Notes: a model not told the origin generated them from the letters alone. 64,000 nt of DNA from Chrysomallon squamiferum (GCA_012295275.1 CM022678.1:10140666-10204665); one strand, 5' to 3'; shown: positions 30,940-42,859, counted from the stretch's first letter. A program made the numbers and translations.

Positions 30940-31540
30940 GTTTTTTTGTTTATTTATTTATTTATATTTTTTACCTTGTTAAATATTAAAATTTGAATTT
31001 TTTTTTTTTTTATTAAACTGATTTAGTTTGACTCTGTTAAAGTTGATTTACTTTCCTTCAGTTTATATTTGGGAAATTATATGGTAAATTAGATTTCAGT
31101 TAAAGCTGGGGTATAGTTAAAGTATTCATTTTTCTACTTTGATTATTAAATGATAGCTGAAAAGAAGGAGAAGGATTATGATGATTGCAGTTAAACATGC
31201 AAATGTACTAATGTATGAGAAAAGGACAGAGGATTAAGGAATGGAGAGACAGGGAGAGAGAGAGAGACGGAGAATGACATGTGCAGTGCATGTTTTGTAT
31301 AATTTATCATATAGCCTAAAGAGACCTCATACTTTAAATTCAACATTTTGAACAAGCAATTTTGAAACTTTCAGACAAATTATAACTTTTAACGGATCCA
31401 GTGAACTTCCATCAGTCACTGAGGACACAATTATAGTATGCTTAAATAAATTTTGTACTACTCCCACTGAAAAATAAAAAAATGCACATACACACAAATT
31501 ATATTAGTATCTTGTAAACACTTTTTACCATGTATATTTG

Positions 31541-31586
<46 letters not shown>

Positions 31587-31703
31587 TTACATTCACATAA
31601 ATGTGATTACTGATTTGCAAACATGTATTTCTGTGTTTTAAAACAAAAGAAGAAGCATCATATTTTCTGAACATTTTAAACTATTTAATGGTCCTGTTAC
31701 CAG

Positions 31704-31796
31704 ACTGGAACTTCCAGCCCTTCAGACAGTGTGACTGATCCTGAGATGGCAGACATACTAAACAACATAGGATATGGATGTACTGCAGCTGTTGTC
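31704..31796 (+). CDS. CAMSAP-like exon C (start of CH domain)
   Basis: After 'gttaccag' the frame gives 'PEMADILNNIGYGCTAAVV' and then a TGA. The spacing resembles the CAMSAP CH-domain motif DLxxDxxDGxxLAxxI. The downstream tyrosine/cysteine part ('YYCP') is absent and no good donor is seen, so this exon is the weakest of the four. Confidence 0.5.
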
Positions 31797-32162
31797 TGAA
31801 GTCTCTCAGTTTTTGTGGTTTGTTAAATAACACAATTTTTTTTAAATCAAATAATGAATCACATGGCAACTTTAAAATTTAGCATAAACTGAGAAAGTAA
31901 ATTTATTAATCTTAACATCTAGTTAAGAGACAAGTAGAGTTTTGGGGGGATTTTTTAATTTTATATTTCACAATCAACAAAATTCATATTTTATTATTAG
32001 GCCTGGTTTTTTTTTTTTTTTTTTTAAATATAATTTGTACAGAAAATAATTCATGATTCTCTCTGTCTATCTGTCTGTCAGCTGTTACATACTTATCATC
32101 CTCCTTAACATCTTTTACTCTATTATTAAATATTGTCTCATCATTATTTATTTTTTCTTCAG

Positions 32163-32401
32163 ATATATGTTTGAAAGACGGGTTAGGAATAGCTAATTCA
32201 TTATATAATCTACGCCTCACCAAAACATTCTGAGAACGGCATCTCCCATCAACTTTTTCCATTTCACCTACGAGGATCTCCTGTACACACGAGACAGTAT
32301 ACGAGAAAACCTCTTAGCCTTTCTCACAGAGCTGTTCTTCTGGTTTGAAATGATAAAACTGACAGAGACAGGACAGCTGCTGAATGGTCAGGAAGCAGAA
32401 A
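32163..32401 (+). CDS. CAMSAP-like exon D (C-terminal CH domain)
   Basis: Acceptor 'tttttcttcag', donor GTAAGT after 32401 (phase 1). It reads 'ICLKDGLGIANSLYNLRL', then 'FHFTYEDLLYTRDSIRENLL' and 'AFLTELFFWFEMIK'. These match the CAMSAP CH motifs DICLKE, ADSLYN and LEDMLY…AELFWWFE. A frame change and a TGA at 32228-32232 both vanish if the TT of 32228-32229 is TTT. This is the strongest evidence that a CAMSAP/Patronin-type gene, or a recent copy of one, lies here. Confidence 0.88.
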
Positions 32402-32469
32402 GTAAGTTTTGTGAGAGTTTTTAATTACATTGCAAGTCCACAATTGTATTATATCTTTTATTATGTGCA

Positions 32470-34180
32470 TTTCTCAAATTTATTATTGTACTGGAAAAAT
32501 TGGGATTTTGTCATATTCAGTTTTAGTGTTTATACTGGAGGGGTGTAGCATTACTGATATCAAAAGATTGAACTTATAAGTTTACCTTTAATAGTTGCGA
32601 CACTGAAGGCAGGATTTTAAAAATTAATACTAAAATAGATGATGATGATGATAGTTTTACAAGTGTATATGCACCAAATAATATTACAGAAAATATTTTA
32701 TTTTTAAATGATTATGTAAATTTGTGGATTTTTAAAATACATCAATGACAGGAGATTTTAATGTAATTATAGATCCTAATTTAGATTTAGTCATTAATAA
32801 TAAAACTTTCAGTAAGAAAAATGGTAATAAATTACGGATATTTATAATTATAATTTAGTTGATATTTGGCGACACAGAAATCCAGATAAAAGACATTTTA
32901 CTAGTTCTCAAATTGTTGAAAAAACAATAAATCAGTCAAGAATTGATTTTTTTTTTAATTTCTAGAAATTTATTACAGTTTATAAGTAATGTATACATAT
33001 CCTATACCTCAGTTAGTGATCACAGTTTATTATCACTTGAAATAGATTTTTCTCATGTAGAGAGAGGTCAAGGTATTTGAATTTTTAATAATGAATTGTT
33101 GAAAGATGAACTTTTTTGTAAAGCTCTTGTTGAAGAAATTAATAATGCTTCTGAGTGTCCTTTGTTACAGACTGAACCTGTTGTTTGATCAAATAACTTA
33201 AAATATAAAACATTTTGCACTAAATAAGAGAAAATTAGTCGATGAGAAATACTATAATATACAAAATGCTTTAAAATGAGAATATGCTAAACTAGTTGTA
33301 AATAAGCATCATGATTTGACTAACATTCAAAGAAGAAAAGTTAAAATTAATTTAGAGATTAAGTGTAATGGTGCTATTTTAAGATCTAAAGGTCAATGGA
33401 ATTTAGATATGGATAGGAATATGTAATATTTTTCTTAGTTTAGAAAAATCAAAACAGGAATCAAATTCTATTAAAGAACTAAAAACAGTAAATGGATTAA
33501 CTAGAAAAATGGAAGATATATTAGAATATGTTTATAAATTTTATTCAAAATTATTTACACAAGAAAATGTAGATACTGTTAAACAGGAATAAATGATATA
33601 TTTAATATAAAATTAAATAATTAAATAAAAGAATCTGAAAGTGAAAAGTATGAGATTGACATTACAGTTAAAGAATTAACAGAAGCTTTAAAAGAAATGA
33701 ATAGAAATAAATCACCTGATTATGGATGGTCTAACAGTTGAATTTTATGTTAAATACTGGAAAATTAAAAGAAAAAATTCATAAAGTAGTTATTTCAATT
33801 CAAAAAGAGGAAATCTTGTCGCATAGTATGAAAAAAGGGGTAACTAATCTTTTTTACAGGAAAAAACTGGAGATAAAGCAAACCTTAAAAATTACAGACC
33901 TATCAGTCTTTTAAATGTAGATTATAAAATTATTTCTAAAGTTCTTGCTAGTCATGTTAAACAGGTTATGTCAACTATTATTTCATCAGAACAAAGCTGT
34001 TGTGTAAAAGGAAGAGATGTTGCTGATAATATTATGTAGTAAGGGATGTTACAGATATTGCTGAGTTAAATAATACTGAAAGGTTTGTTTATGAAATGGA
34101 TCAAGAAAAAGCTTTTGATAGAGTGTCACATAGTTTTATAATAAAAGTTGTGATAAAAATTGAATTTTGGTGATACACTG
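32470..34180 (+). mobile_element. L1/Tx1-like LINE fragment in an intron
   Basis: Frame-broken translation shows endonuclease-like pieces ('YTGGVALLI', 'SVYAPNN', 'SDHSLLSLEIDF') and reverse-transcriptase blocks ('NLKNYRPISLLNVDYKIIS', 'ISSEQSCCVKGRDVADNI', 'MDQEKAFDRVSHSFI', which includes the first catalytic Asp). The remaining RT blocks with YADD are missing. Many TGA codons replace expected Trp. It lies in the intron between CAMSAP-like exon D and the next exon, same strand. Confidence 0.88.
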
Positions 34181-34394
34181 GTTATGACAACTTGTGTAAA
34201 TGATCTTAAAATTGTGTCTACTTAGCAGGGCAAGCTGAAATGTACCAGTGAGGATCTGTCGATGTCCCGGTTCTCATTAATTGTGTTTTACCTGGGTAGC
34301 CTGCCATTTTCTCTCACTTTACTTAATATATGATAAAAACAATGCCATTTTACGCAATTAATTCCATATCAGTAATTTTATTATTTTTATTTAG

Positions 34395-34594
34395 AAACTC
34401 TCTTACTTACAGACACTGCCTGTGTGATTATCAGCTTGAAAGAGTCTGACAGTTTATCTCATGTTGAGAATGTCAGCAGTAATACTAACAGAAACCACAG
34501 AAACAGATTCCAGTCAGAATATTTTTGTCAGCAGTTCCTACAGTTCCTACATGTTTTGAGAAGAAAGCATGCAACATCAGTAGTGGAAAAAAAG
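34395..34594 (+). CDS. Exon of unknown domain, phase-compatible with CAMSAP-like exon D
   Basis: Acceptor 'tttatttag', donor GTAAGT. It begins in phase 1 and so joins exon D in frame (…GQEAE then KTLLLTDTACVII…). The product contains 'FQSEYFCQQFLQFLHVLRRK' and has no family I recognise. It is either the continuation of the CAMSAP-like gene or an early exon of the LRR gene downstream. The run of seven A before the donor (34587-34593) makes its exit phase uncertain. Confidence 0.55.
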
Positions 34595-34739
34595 GTAAGT
34601 TCTTTTTGAGTAATATTATTTATTGTTGTTAGAGAATTACATTTTACAGGAAATAAGAAACTTCAGCACTTAAGATGAATTTAACTGGATAAACAAGACA
34701 CATAAAAACATTCATAATGAAGATGTGATAATGAAGCTG

Positions 34740-34747
34740 TAGGGTAT

Positions 34748-34782
<35 letters not shown>

Positions 34783-34785
34783 TTT
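34740..34785. repeat. (TATT)n microsatellite
   Basis: About 11 TATT units in an intron. Confidence 0.95.
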
Positions 34786-34789
34786 CATG

Positions 34790-35555
34790 TGATGCTTTGC
34801 AGTTTTTGCCAGGGATCAGCAATGGTCAGAGTTTTTGTAGTGATTTCCACCAGAACAGCTAAATGGGTTATATCACTGTACATTTCATTGTTGTGTATGA
34901 CATTTCTGACACTGTCCACACTTAGGTAGCTGCATCAAAAACCAGATTATTCTTGTTCTTTGGCTTGGAGGTCACGTCAAGATGTTTCATCTTTGTCACA
35001 CAGTGTTGCAGTGTGGACTTTGAAATACTCAGAGTCTTTGCTGAATCTAGCAACATCTTCAGACATTTGTCCAGTGTGACTGTGTAAAACTATATGAAAA
35101 CAGATTTTTATTCAGCAGCTCCTTTGTCTTGAACTTGTACATTTAGTGCTGTTCATACTTCTGTACTGATTGATTAGTTTCTGCTATGTTTATAGATCAG
35201 AAAGTACATGAACTGGATCTTTATTTCCAGTTTTGTATTTCAATTTATTGCTGTATGTATATATAAATATTTATATTAGTAAATGCATTTTGCACGTGCT
35301 AATGTGTATGTGATAATCAAAACTGACTTCAAACTAAAACTGAAGAGTAAATTCTAGATATATTAATTACATCACAAAATTGCAAATGAAAAAAAAACAA
35401 CTCTGGAAATCTTTGTAATTGTATAAATACTTTAATCCATTTTCCCACTGGAATCTAGGACAGCATTTTCCAAATTAAACATTGTTTTAAAAATATTTTC
35501 ATGTTATTATTGAATTTTCTTTTTTTATTATTCTTAATATGTTAATTCTGTTTTT
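34790..35555. other. Intron; no exon seen
   Basis: Non-repetitive AT-rich sequence between two exon-like segments, without a splice-consistent open segment. Confidence 0.4.
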
Positions 35556-35558
35556 CAG

Positions 35559-35657
35559 CTGCAGTAACACAAAAGTCAGGCAGCTGAAATTCTTGATTCT
35601 CTGGACTGCCTCTGAAATCCTGGTGATCTTCTCAAAGAGGTCATTAAAAATGGAAAT
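35559..35657 (+). CDS. Exon-like segment, frame ambiguous
   Basis: Borders 'tttttcag' and GTGAGT. One frame is fully open ('KVRQLKFLILWTASEILVIF') and leaves in phase 2, which matches the next exon. Another frame gives 'AAEILDSLDCL', stop, 'NPGDLLKEVIKNGN', which looks more protein-like but is interrupted by TGA. The correct frame depends on the length of the A run at 34587-34593. Confidence 0.45.
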
Positions 35658-36591
35658 GTGAGTGGTTTAGGAAAATGTTGTCTTGGTGTTTCTAATTCTG
35701 CAGTACAGGTAGCTGTGATCCCTTCCTCATTACCTCTCAGTAGTTATGTTGTTGGGTTTGTTTTTGTTGTTGTTGTTGTTGTTGTTGGTTTTTATTCACT
35801 GTAGTCTTTTTTCTTTTGGATGACGTGAAACTAAAGTCGAAATCGAGACTTGTTTCTGACTCGCATGTGGTTTGCGTCTGCTAAAAAAAACATTTTTTAT
35901 TTTTAATCTGACTTTACTATTGAACGAGAACAGATAATATTGAATTCGCTGACAAGAAATGTTCACTTACTAATAATGATTATGACATCAAGGCAGACAA
36001 ACGAAATAATGATACGGAACTTTCTGGTATGGAACTAGGCAAGTCTTAGATTGTAATGTTTATATCAGTTTTCATTTTCTTAAACAATAACTGAATAAGA
36101 ATTTAACAATATATATATTGTTTTGTTATTTATTTATTTATTATTATTAACACTGAACAGTGTGCATTTTTCATTATCAGTAATAGAAAATATATAAATA
36201 TTGATTTTGTTTCATAAAAAAACAATGAAAACTTATTTTTAAAAAACATGTAGTGCTATAAGAAGCATGAAGAAGATGTATTTTCCTCAGAAACACATGA
36301 AAAATATCAAATAAACCCACTTTTAATAATCAACAGTGAAACAGTAAATTAAGTAAAATATTCATTTTTCACTGTGACATACACTGAATTTTACTTATTA
36401 TTATTATTATTTGTTTTTTATATTGATCTTGCTTCTTTTTCAAAGTTTTTGGAAGCAGCACATTAAATTTCAGTTTTTACTTTATAAAGAGCTCAGTGCA
36501 TAATGAGAGATGGGTTCTTTTTTGTTTTTTATTAAAAAGGAAGAAGTGAGAAGACCTGAAATTAAGGAGATGTTTTATTATCTACACACAG

Positions 36592-36685
36592 ACTGATACT
36601 GAAAAGAAGAGGTGTAAAGGTTATACCAACTTTTATAGTAAACAAGAAGCCCAGTACACATGAAGAAATATGGATGGGTTTCCAG
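36592..36685 (+). CDS. Exon upstream of LRR region, product unknown
   Basis: Acceptor 'tctacacacag', donor GTAAGT. One open frame: 'ILKRRGVKVIPTFIVNKKPS' then 'THEEIWMGFQ'. The entry phase fits the preceding segment. No known domain. Confidence 0.5.
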
Positions 36686-36839
36686 GTAAGTGCCCTTTTT
36701 AAATAAATGTATTAGGGTGAAGGTATAAATGAATACCACATAATTAAATGTGAGAGGTAGTTTAAAAAGAAGCTCATTGTATATTGAAAATTATAGGTTT
36801 ATAACTTTCATAATAAATTTAAAAAGTATCCAGTAACAG

Positions 36840-37200
36840 ATGCACATATGGATAGAAAGACAGATGATGGATGTATACACTGATTATACAGACTGCATGA
36901 AAAACAGAGTCAGAAGGTTGATCAGTAGTCATAGTTAGGCAGGTGGTAAGCAAATGGAAGAATAAAATACACACAGACACACAGACAGACAGAAGACAGA
37001 CCCTAGATAAACTGATAGAAAGGAAGATACACAGACAGAAATAAAAGGTACAGTGATAATAACAACTAATTTTGACAGTGAGAGAGAAACTAAATACAGT
37101 TTTATAGACAGAGTGTGTTTGTAGATGGACAGACAGAAATACAGTTGTAATTAGGTGTTAGACACAGATAGATGTGCAGGTAGGCAGGGAGTTAATAACA
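36840..37200. repeat. Degenerate ACAG/GATA tetranucleotide tract
   Basis: 'cagacagacag', 'gatagat' and 'acacagac' elements are scattered through about 360 bases; similar composition to 50200-51850. Confidence 0.7.
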
Positions 37201-37299
37201 CAGAACATATTTTCCCTTTTGATACAGATGAAATATTGTCTCAACCACTTTTACAGAACCCATTTATTAAATATATAAATAAATGATTACTGTTTAGTT

Positions 37300-38225
37300 C
37301 TTGTATTCAAAGTGGCTGATATTGCATATGAAGTAATATCAGGTTTCCTTCCTTTTACATCTATTGTTGAAATTTTTCATGAAAAATATGAATTACCCAA
37401 AACACAACTTTATATTGCTTACAGTGTTATTCTGAAATCACTTCCAGATGAATGGAAAAGTTGTATTGACAAAAATGCTAAAAGACTAACACCTAATAAA
37501 GATTTATTTCTCTTTCATAATAATCACATGATAAATGTCAGTACATTTACAGTTAAAAATATTTTATTCTATTTTACTTTCAAAAAAATGTTAAAGCACC
37601 TACATGTGAAGAAAAATGGACTGAGCTTGGTTTTAATAAATTCTGGAGACCAGTTTGGAAATGGATACACTACAGTGTTAAATTTACTGAATTTACTGAC
37701 TTAGATTTGAGAACAGCTCAACATGTAATATATACATATAGTAAATTATGTAGACATGGAAAAATCTCATCTAGTGTATGTCCAGTGTATCTGAAGGATA
37801 ATGAAGATGTGTGCCATTTATTTTTGTATTGTGAAGAATTGTCGGAACTAATATCTATCTTTCATGAAATATGTATTCAAATATTTAAGAAAACAGGGTT
37901 TTCATTAGGTCAGTTAAAAAGACTGTTAATATTTGGATGTTATCTAACTGTTGAAAATTGTTCAATTTATAAGTATTATTCTATCAATTTACAGAATATC
38001 AGTATTCATGAGGTGTGGGATAGATGAATTGAAAGGAACAAACATTAATATAATATTTTGTTTATTAGACAATATGTGTATCTGCTTTGTAATCATTTTT
38101 AATCAGCACTGTATTCAAAACAAAGTTTCAGTTTTCATTAACAAATATATTAAGAATAATGTTAATCTAGAATTAAAAGATGACATACTTATTTTCAAAT
38201 ATCCTTTAGCAAACTGTAAGTAATC
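37300..38225 (+). mobile_element. LINE C-terminal fragment in an intron
   Basis: Open segments 'KTQLYIAYSVILKSLPDEWK', 'RTAQHVIYTYSKLCRHGKIS' and 'CPVYLKDNEDVCHLFLYCEE' match the C-terminal region of L1/Tx1-type LINE ORF2 proteins, where a CxxC…HxxxxC knuckle is typical (here CPVY, one Cys lost). It could be the 3' end of the same element family as 32470-34180, but exon-like segments lie between the two, so they are likely separate insertions. Confidence 0.8.
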
Positions 38226-38524
38226 AATATTACTATGTCATAAAAATGGATAAAAGTTTTTTTTCATTATAAAATACAATTAATACATGTGAAAGTTTTT
38301 GTGTAGACAAGTCAGTGTATCTGAGTGTATATATGTGTGTGAATGCCTATTTTTTACTGTTGATTTGTATTGATTTAATGTTATAATTAGTTATGTTAAA
38401 AGATACTGATTTTTCAACAAACATTCATTTGTATCAGTAAATGGCATTGATATATATATAACACTAAATAATGTTACTAATAAAAACAATAAAAAATTAA
38501 AGTACTTTGTTTTTACTTTTTCAG

Positions 38525-38621
38525 ACACATACCACAAAACAGACAAGTGTTGTTATCTAAACATCAGAATGGGACAAATATACAGACAGCAGAACAGACA
38601 GAGATGTTTCTCAACAAACTG
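38525..38621 (+). CDS. LRR-gene exon (N-terminal flank of repeats)
   Basis: Acceptor 'actttttcag', donor GTATGA. The frame ending 'TAEQTEMFLNKL' leaves in phase 0 and joins the next exon as …MFLNKL/VLNLSGNSF…, the start of a leucine-rich repeat. Two of the three frames are open, so the choice rests on that join. Confidence 0.6.
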
Positions 38622-38734
38622 GTATGAAACACAGACATTAACTTACCTGTTTAAATATCAACTTACATTCTTCTCACTTATGTATTGGTAATATATTATC
38701 AATACAAAGAATAAGAAAAGCAGATTAGAGGAAG

Positions 38735-38855
38735 GAGAGTCCATAATAATAAGTAAAGTAATTGTAGTATACAAATAGCTTGATAACTTAGCAAGGAGAG
38801 TCCATAATAATAAGTAAAGTAATTGTAGTATACAAATAGCTTGATAACTTAGTAT
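38735..38855 (+). repeat. 60-bp tandem duplication in intron
   Basis: 'ggagagtccataataataag' through 'caaatagcttgataacttag' occurs twice back to back with no visible difference, so it is young. Confidence 0.95.
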
Positions 38856-39178
38856 TCTTCCATGTTTCCATATTTCCATTAGCATTGTTTTATTTATTTT
38901 TTAGCTTATATTTATACTAGAAGTAATCAAAACCATTTCTTGTTTTGTTTTGAACTTGCAGAAAACAGACTACTTTTTTATTTTTTTTGGTATGAAAGGT
39001 TAAAAAGAGATTTTGCTCTCCCTCAGTTTTTAGTATAATTTGATAATTCTAAGAAAAACTCAATATAATGCATTTAGTAATTTATAACTTAGTAATTTAA
39101 AAAAAAAGTCCTGTTAGAATAAAACATTAATTGTTAATATATGTATCTGTCAAAAATAGGGATATTTTATATCGAAAT

Positions 39179-39179
<1 letters not shown>

Positions 39180-39256
<77 letters not shown>
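39180..39256. repeat. (CT)n-(GT)n microsatellite
   Basis: 31 CT units then eight GT units. Confidence 0.97.
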
Positions 39257-39259
39257 CAG

Positions 39260-40185
39260 AGGTTACTGCTATTAGTGATTTTTTATAACCAGTATTATTC
39301 TTATAACTTGTTTGTTATTGTTAGTGTATTTAAAAGTTACCAATCATTTTGAAAAACATATTTTATGACAGTTGTATTTATCTTTGCAACCATGTTTTCT
39401 CTTGATTTCAAGGTCTGCCCTCTGTTAATATATATATATATGTTTCCTATTTTGTTATTTCCACAGAACTGACATGGGTTTTCTGTTTGTCTGTATTTCT
39501 TTCCTTGAAAATGTTCAGATAAATATGTTTGTCTCTATGAGAATCTGTCTATATACCTATGTCACTACTTACTAAATACTTTTCTATTTTTCCTTCTGTA
39601 TGTCAGTCTCTGTCTTTACATCATTTCTTATTTGTCCCTAATTAGCAAGTTTCTTTGTTTTTTCTTTCTTTCTTTTCTTTATGTTCTTTATGTTTTTAAA
39701 GTATATTTTTGAAGTATAATAAATAAAGAAAATATTTTAAATAATCTATCTTTAAGTTCTCTTTTGATAATTCTGAACATAAATAGCTTAAGAATCAGTT
39801 TTTTAAATAATTCTAAATTTATAGTTTTAATTTATAAAAATGATCGATAAACAAGTTTTAGTAGACAGTTGATTATTTTTATTTTATTTATTTTTATTTA
39901 TTTGTGAATCTTTCTATCTTCTGTCTGTGATCTAATGTATGTATGTATGTGTCTATCATTTATTTATTTATTTATTTATTTATTTATTTTCTTATTTTCT
40001 TATTATTTTTGATTTATTTAAAATATAATCATACTGAATTACATAAGATTGGATATTTACATTCATTATTATTAATCTTTTCATTATTTTATTTAATATC
40101 ACAACCTACTGAATAATTTAGTATTCTATATTTTCATTAATTATTAACACCTTTATATTTGTTTATTTACTTATTTTTTAATTAG
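39260..40185. other. Intron; no exon seen
   Basis: T-rich sequence with short TTTA repeats (39955-40000); ends in the polypyrimidine acceptor of the next LRR exon. Confidence 0.5.
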
Positions 40186-40311
40186 GTTTTAAATTTATCG
40201 GGAAACAGTTTTGGAATCCAGGCTTTCCGAGCTGTGTGTTTGGCAATGTGTTCTAACACAACAGTGATCTTCCTTAGCCTCACCACCAACAAAACAGACA
40301 CTGAGAGTGCT
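40186..40311 (+). CDS. Leucine-rich repeat exon (RI/NLRC3 type)
   Basis: 126 bases, phase 0 in and out, acceptor 'tttttaattag', donor GTGAGT. 'VLNLSGNSFGIQAFRAVCLA' is one ribonuclease-inhibitor-type LRR (LxLSxNxxGxxxxxxxxxAL), followed by 'NTTVIFLSL', the start of the next. Such repeats form curved protein-binding surfaces, as in NLRC3-like and ribonuclease-inhibitor proteins. Confidence 0.85.
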
Positions 40312-40339
40312 GTGAGTAATCTTAATTATAACTGTTATA

Positions 40340-41400
40340 AAATGTTTTATAATAATAATAACAGTAATAATAATAATAATTATAATAATAATAATGATAA
40401 TAATAGTAATAATGATAATAGTAACAATAATAATAATAATAAAACCAGTTTAAAGAATTCCATATTTATTACATATTGCTTATACCAACAACAAGAAAAT
40501 ATTTTTATATTTATATATATCTAATTGTGAAAACAAAAATCTTATTTTCTCTTCTTGTTCTTCATCTTCTTTTTCACCATCTTCATCTTCCTCTTCTTCT
40601 TCTTCTTACTATTATTATTATTGTCATTGTTATAGTTATTGTTATCATTATTATTATTAGTAGTAGTAGTAGTATATGTAAGTGTCCAGGATTATCAGTT
40701 ACTTACTAATATTGCTACTTCTGCTACTACAACTGTTACTATTATTATTCTACTACTTAAAAAATGTTACTAACAGTGACTTTCAAACACTAAATCTATA
40801 AACAGTAATTATATATCTATTTACCTCTCTGTCTGTTACTGCTATTTCTACTTTTGCTACTTACACTACAAATGTTAATTATTTTTGCTTCTATTATTAC
40901 ATCTACTATTACTACTACTGCTACTGCTACTATGGTATCTGCAGTTATTTACTACCTCTACTTACTGTTTGTATTTGTACTATACAATCTAAGCTAATTC
41001 TACCAGTTATCACTATCACTGTTACTGCTGCCATTACCACGATTACTTCTACTAGTACTGTTATTACTAATACTACAAACTATTACCAGTATTACTACAA
41101 CTAGTGGTTACTACTAATACTACAATATTACCATTATTACTACTACTAGTACTGTTATTACTAACACAACAATTATTACCACTATTACTGCTACTAGTAG
41201 TATTACTACTAATACTACAACTACAAATTATTCTGCTATTACTACTACTACTGCTACAACTGCTGCTGCTACTACTACTGTTACTAATAATAAAACTGCT
41301 AGACTACAACCAACACTGCCACTGTTATACTAGTTCTATTGCTGTTATTACCTCAACTACTATCACTGCTGTTGATACTATTACCACTGTTAAAACATTG
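40340..41400. repeat. Intronic AAT/ACT triplet-rich tract
   Basis: AAT-type triplets at 40350-40440, then TTC, ATT and ACT triplets to 41400. The long open frames here (Leu-rich, Asn-rich) are compositional. Confidence 0.85.
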
Positions 41401-41510
41401 TGATGTCATCTACTAACTGCATTTTAATAATAACAAATAAATAAGTGTTAATAATTTGTGTTAAAAGTTTTTACTGCTAATACACACAACTTGAGTGTTT
41501 TGGTTCATAG

Positions 41511-41623
41511 TCAAAATGTTGTCGGTAAACTGGAATATTTGGATGTGTCGACTAATTCTGTAGGAAATGATTATTTCTCTCACTGTGTCAGTCCAGCTCT
41601 TAAAGAAAACAAAACACTGAAAA
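41511..41623 (+). CDS. Leucine-rich repeat exon
   Basis: Acceptor 'ttggttcatag', donor GTCTCA (phase 1, matching the next exon). 'LEYLDVSTNSVGNDYFSHC' and 'PALKENKTLK' fit an RI-type LRR. The frame agrees with the previous exon only if the AAAA of 41513-41516 is AAA. Confidence 0.75.
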
Positions 41624-41694
41624 GTCTCAGCTTTCTTCTTATTTTTTCTTTAACTTTTCTTTATCTGCCAATATTTCACTTTTCATTCTCTTTC

Positions 41695-41699
<5 letters not shown>

Positions 41700-41752
<53 letters not shown>
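41700..41752. repeat. (CT)n microsatellite
   Basis: About 26 CT units within a pyrimidine-rich intron. Confidence 0.97.
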
Positions 41753-41756
<4 letters not shown>

Positions 41757-42021
41757 TGTTTTTCTCTTTCCCTTTCTAGCTCTCTCTCTCTTACTATCTT
41801 TCTCTTTCTCTCTCTCCTCTAATAAACATTAGCTCATACTCAAGAATCAAAATTTTTCATTATATTTTTAAAATTTATTAACTTTCTTTTTTATTTATTT
41901 ATTTATTTATTTATACTGGTTTTATTCATATAAATGTTTATTTCTCTATAATTTCAGAGCTTCTGATATTTATTATTTTTTTTTTTTTTTTTATTTTGTA
42001 AATTTTTTTTTTTTTTTTCAG

Positions 42022-42859
42022 AGCTAAGTGTAGTCTCCACTGATACGAAACTCCTGTCATCAACTCTAGTAGAAAACACTGGACTCACAGAACTAGATCT
42101 GTCTAGTAATGGATTATCTGATAAAACTGCTAAACACTGGACTCACAGAACTAGATCTGTCGTGTAATGGATTATCTGATAAAACTGATCTCACTAAACA
42201 GTGGACTCACAGAACTAGATCTGTCTAGTAATGGATTATCTGATAAAACTGCTCTTGCTAAACACTGGACTCACAGAACTAGATCTGTCGTGTAATGGAT
42301 TATCTGATAAAACTGCTCTCACTAAACACTGGACTCACAGAACTAGATCTGTCTAGTAATGGATTATCTGACAAATCTGCTCTCACTAAACACTGGACTC
42401 ACAGAAATAGATCTGTCTAGTAATGGATTATCTGACAAAACTGCTCTCACTAAACACTGGACTCACAGAACTAGATCTGTCTAGTAATGGATTATCTGAT
42501 AAAACTGCTCTCACTAAACACTGGACTCACAGAACTAGATCTGTCTAGTAATGGATTATCTGATAAAACTGCTCTCACTAAACACTGGACTCACAGAACT
42601 AGATCTGTCTAGTAATGGATTAGCTGATAAAACTGCTCTTGCTAAACACTGGACTCACAGAACTAGATCTGTCTGGTAATGGATTATCTGATAAAACTGC
42701 TCTCACTAAACACTGGACTCACAGAAATAGATCTGTCTAGTAATGGATTATCTGATAAAAATGCTCTTGCTAAACACTGGACTCACAGAAATAGATCTGT
42801 CTAGTAATGGATTATCTGATAAAACTGCTCTTGCTAAAGGACTGGCTGCTGCTTTAAAG
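42022..42859 (+). CDS. LRR exon containing a 64-bp satellite of its own LRR code
   Basis: Acceptor poly-T plus 'cag', donor GTGAGA after 42859 (phase 0). It opens with 'STLVENTGLTELDLSSNGLS', one LRR, and ends with a full 28-residue repeat finishing 'TALAKGLAAALK'. Between them are about 12 near-identical 64-base units (see the satellite entry). Because 64 is not divisible by three, each unit shifts the frame and stops appear ('RTRSVV', stop). Either the exon is broken, or the array is a mis-assembled form of 84-base repeats, or it is partly spliced out. Confidence 0.75.
42085..42835 (+). repeat. 64-bp satellite derived from an LRR repeat, ~12 copies
   Basis: Unit 'ggactcacagaactagatct' … 'gtctagtaatggattatctg' … 'ctaaacact'. 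A full RI-type LRR would be 84 bases (28 codons); the unit lacks about 20 bases coding the 'KGLAAALK' helix end. Copies differ at few sites (tctag/tcgtg/tctgg, gataaa/gacaaa, ctcac/cttgc), so the array is young. Confidence 0.95.

Noticed and set aside
31984-32262. Minus-strand 92-codon frame
   Set aside because: Antisense to CAMSAP-like exon D, which has clear homology on the plus strand.
32880-33300. Several TGA codons at expected Trp positions in the LINE fragment, hinting at a recoded genetic code
   Set aside because: Other stops and frameshifts occur in the same element and host exons nearby use TGG for Trp, so simple G-to-A decay of a dead element explains it.
34671-34740. 'FNWINKTHKNI' as the missing CAMSAP 'FWINKV' exon
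   Set aside because: It lies downstream of the CH exon, in the wrong order, without splice borders.
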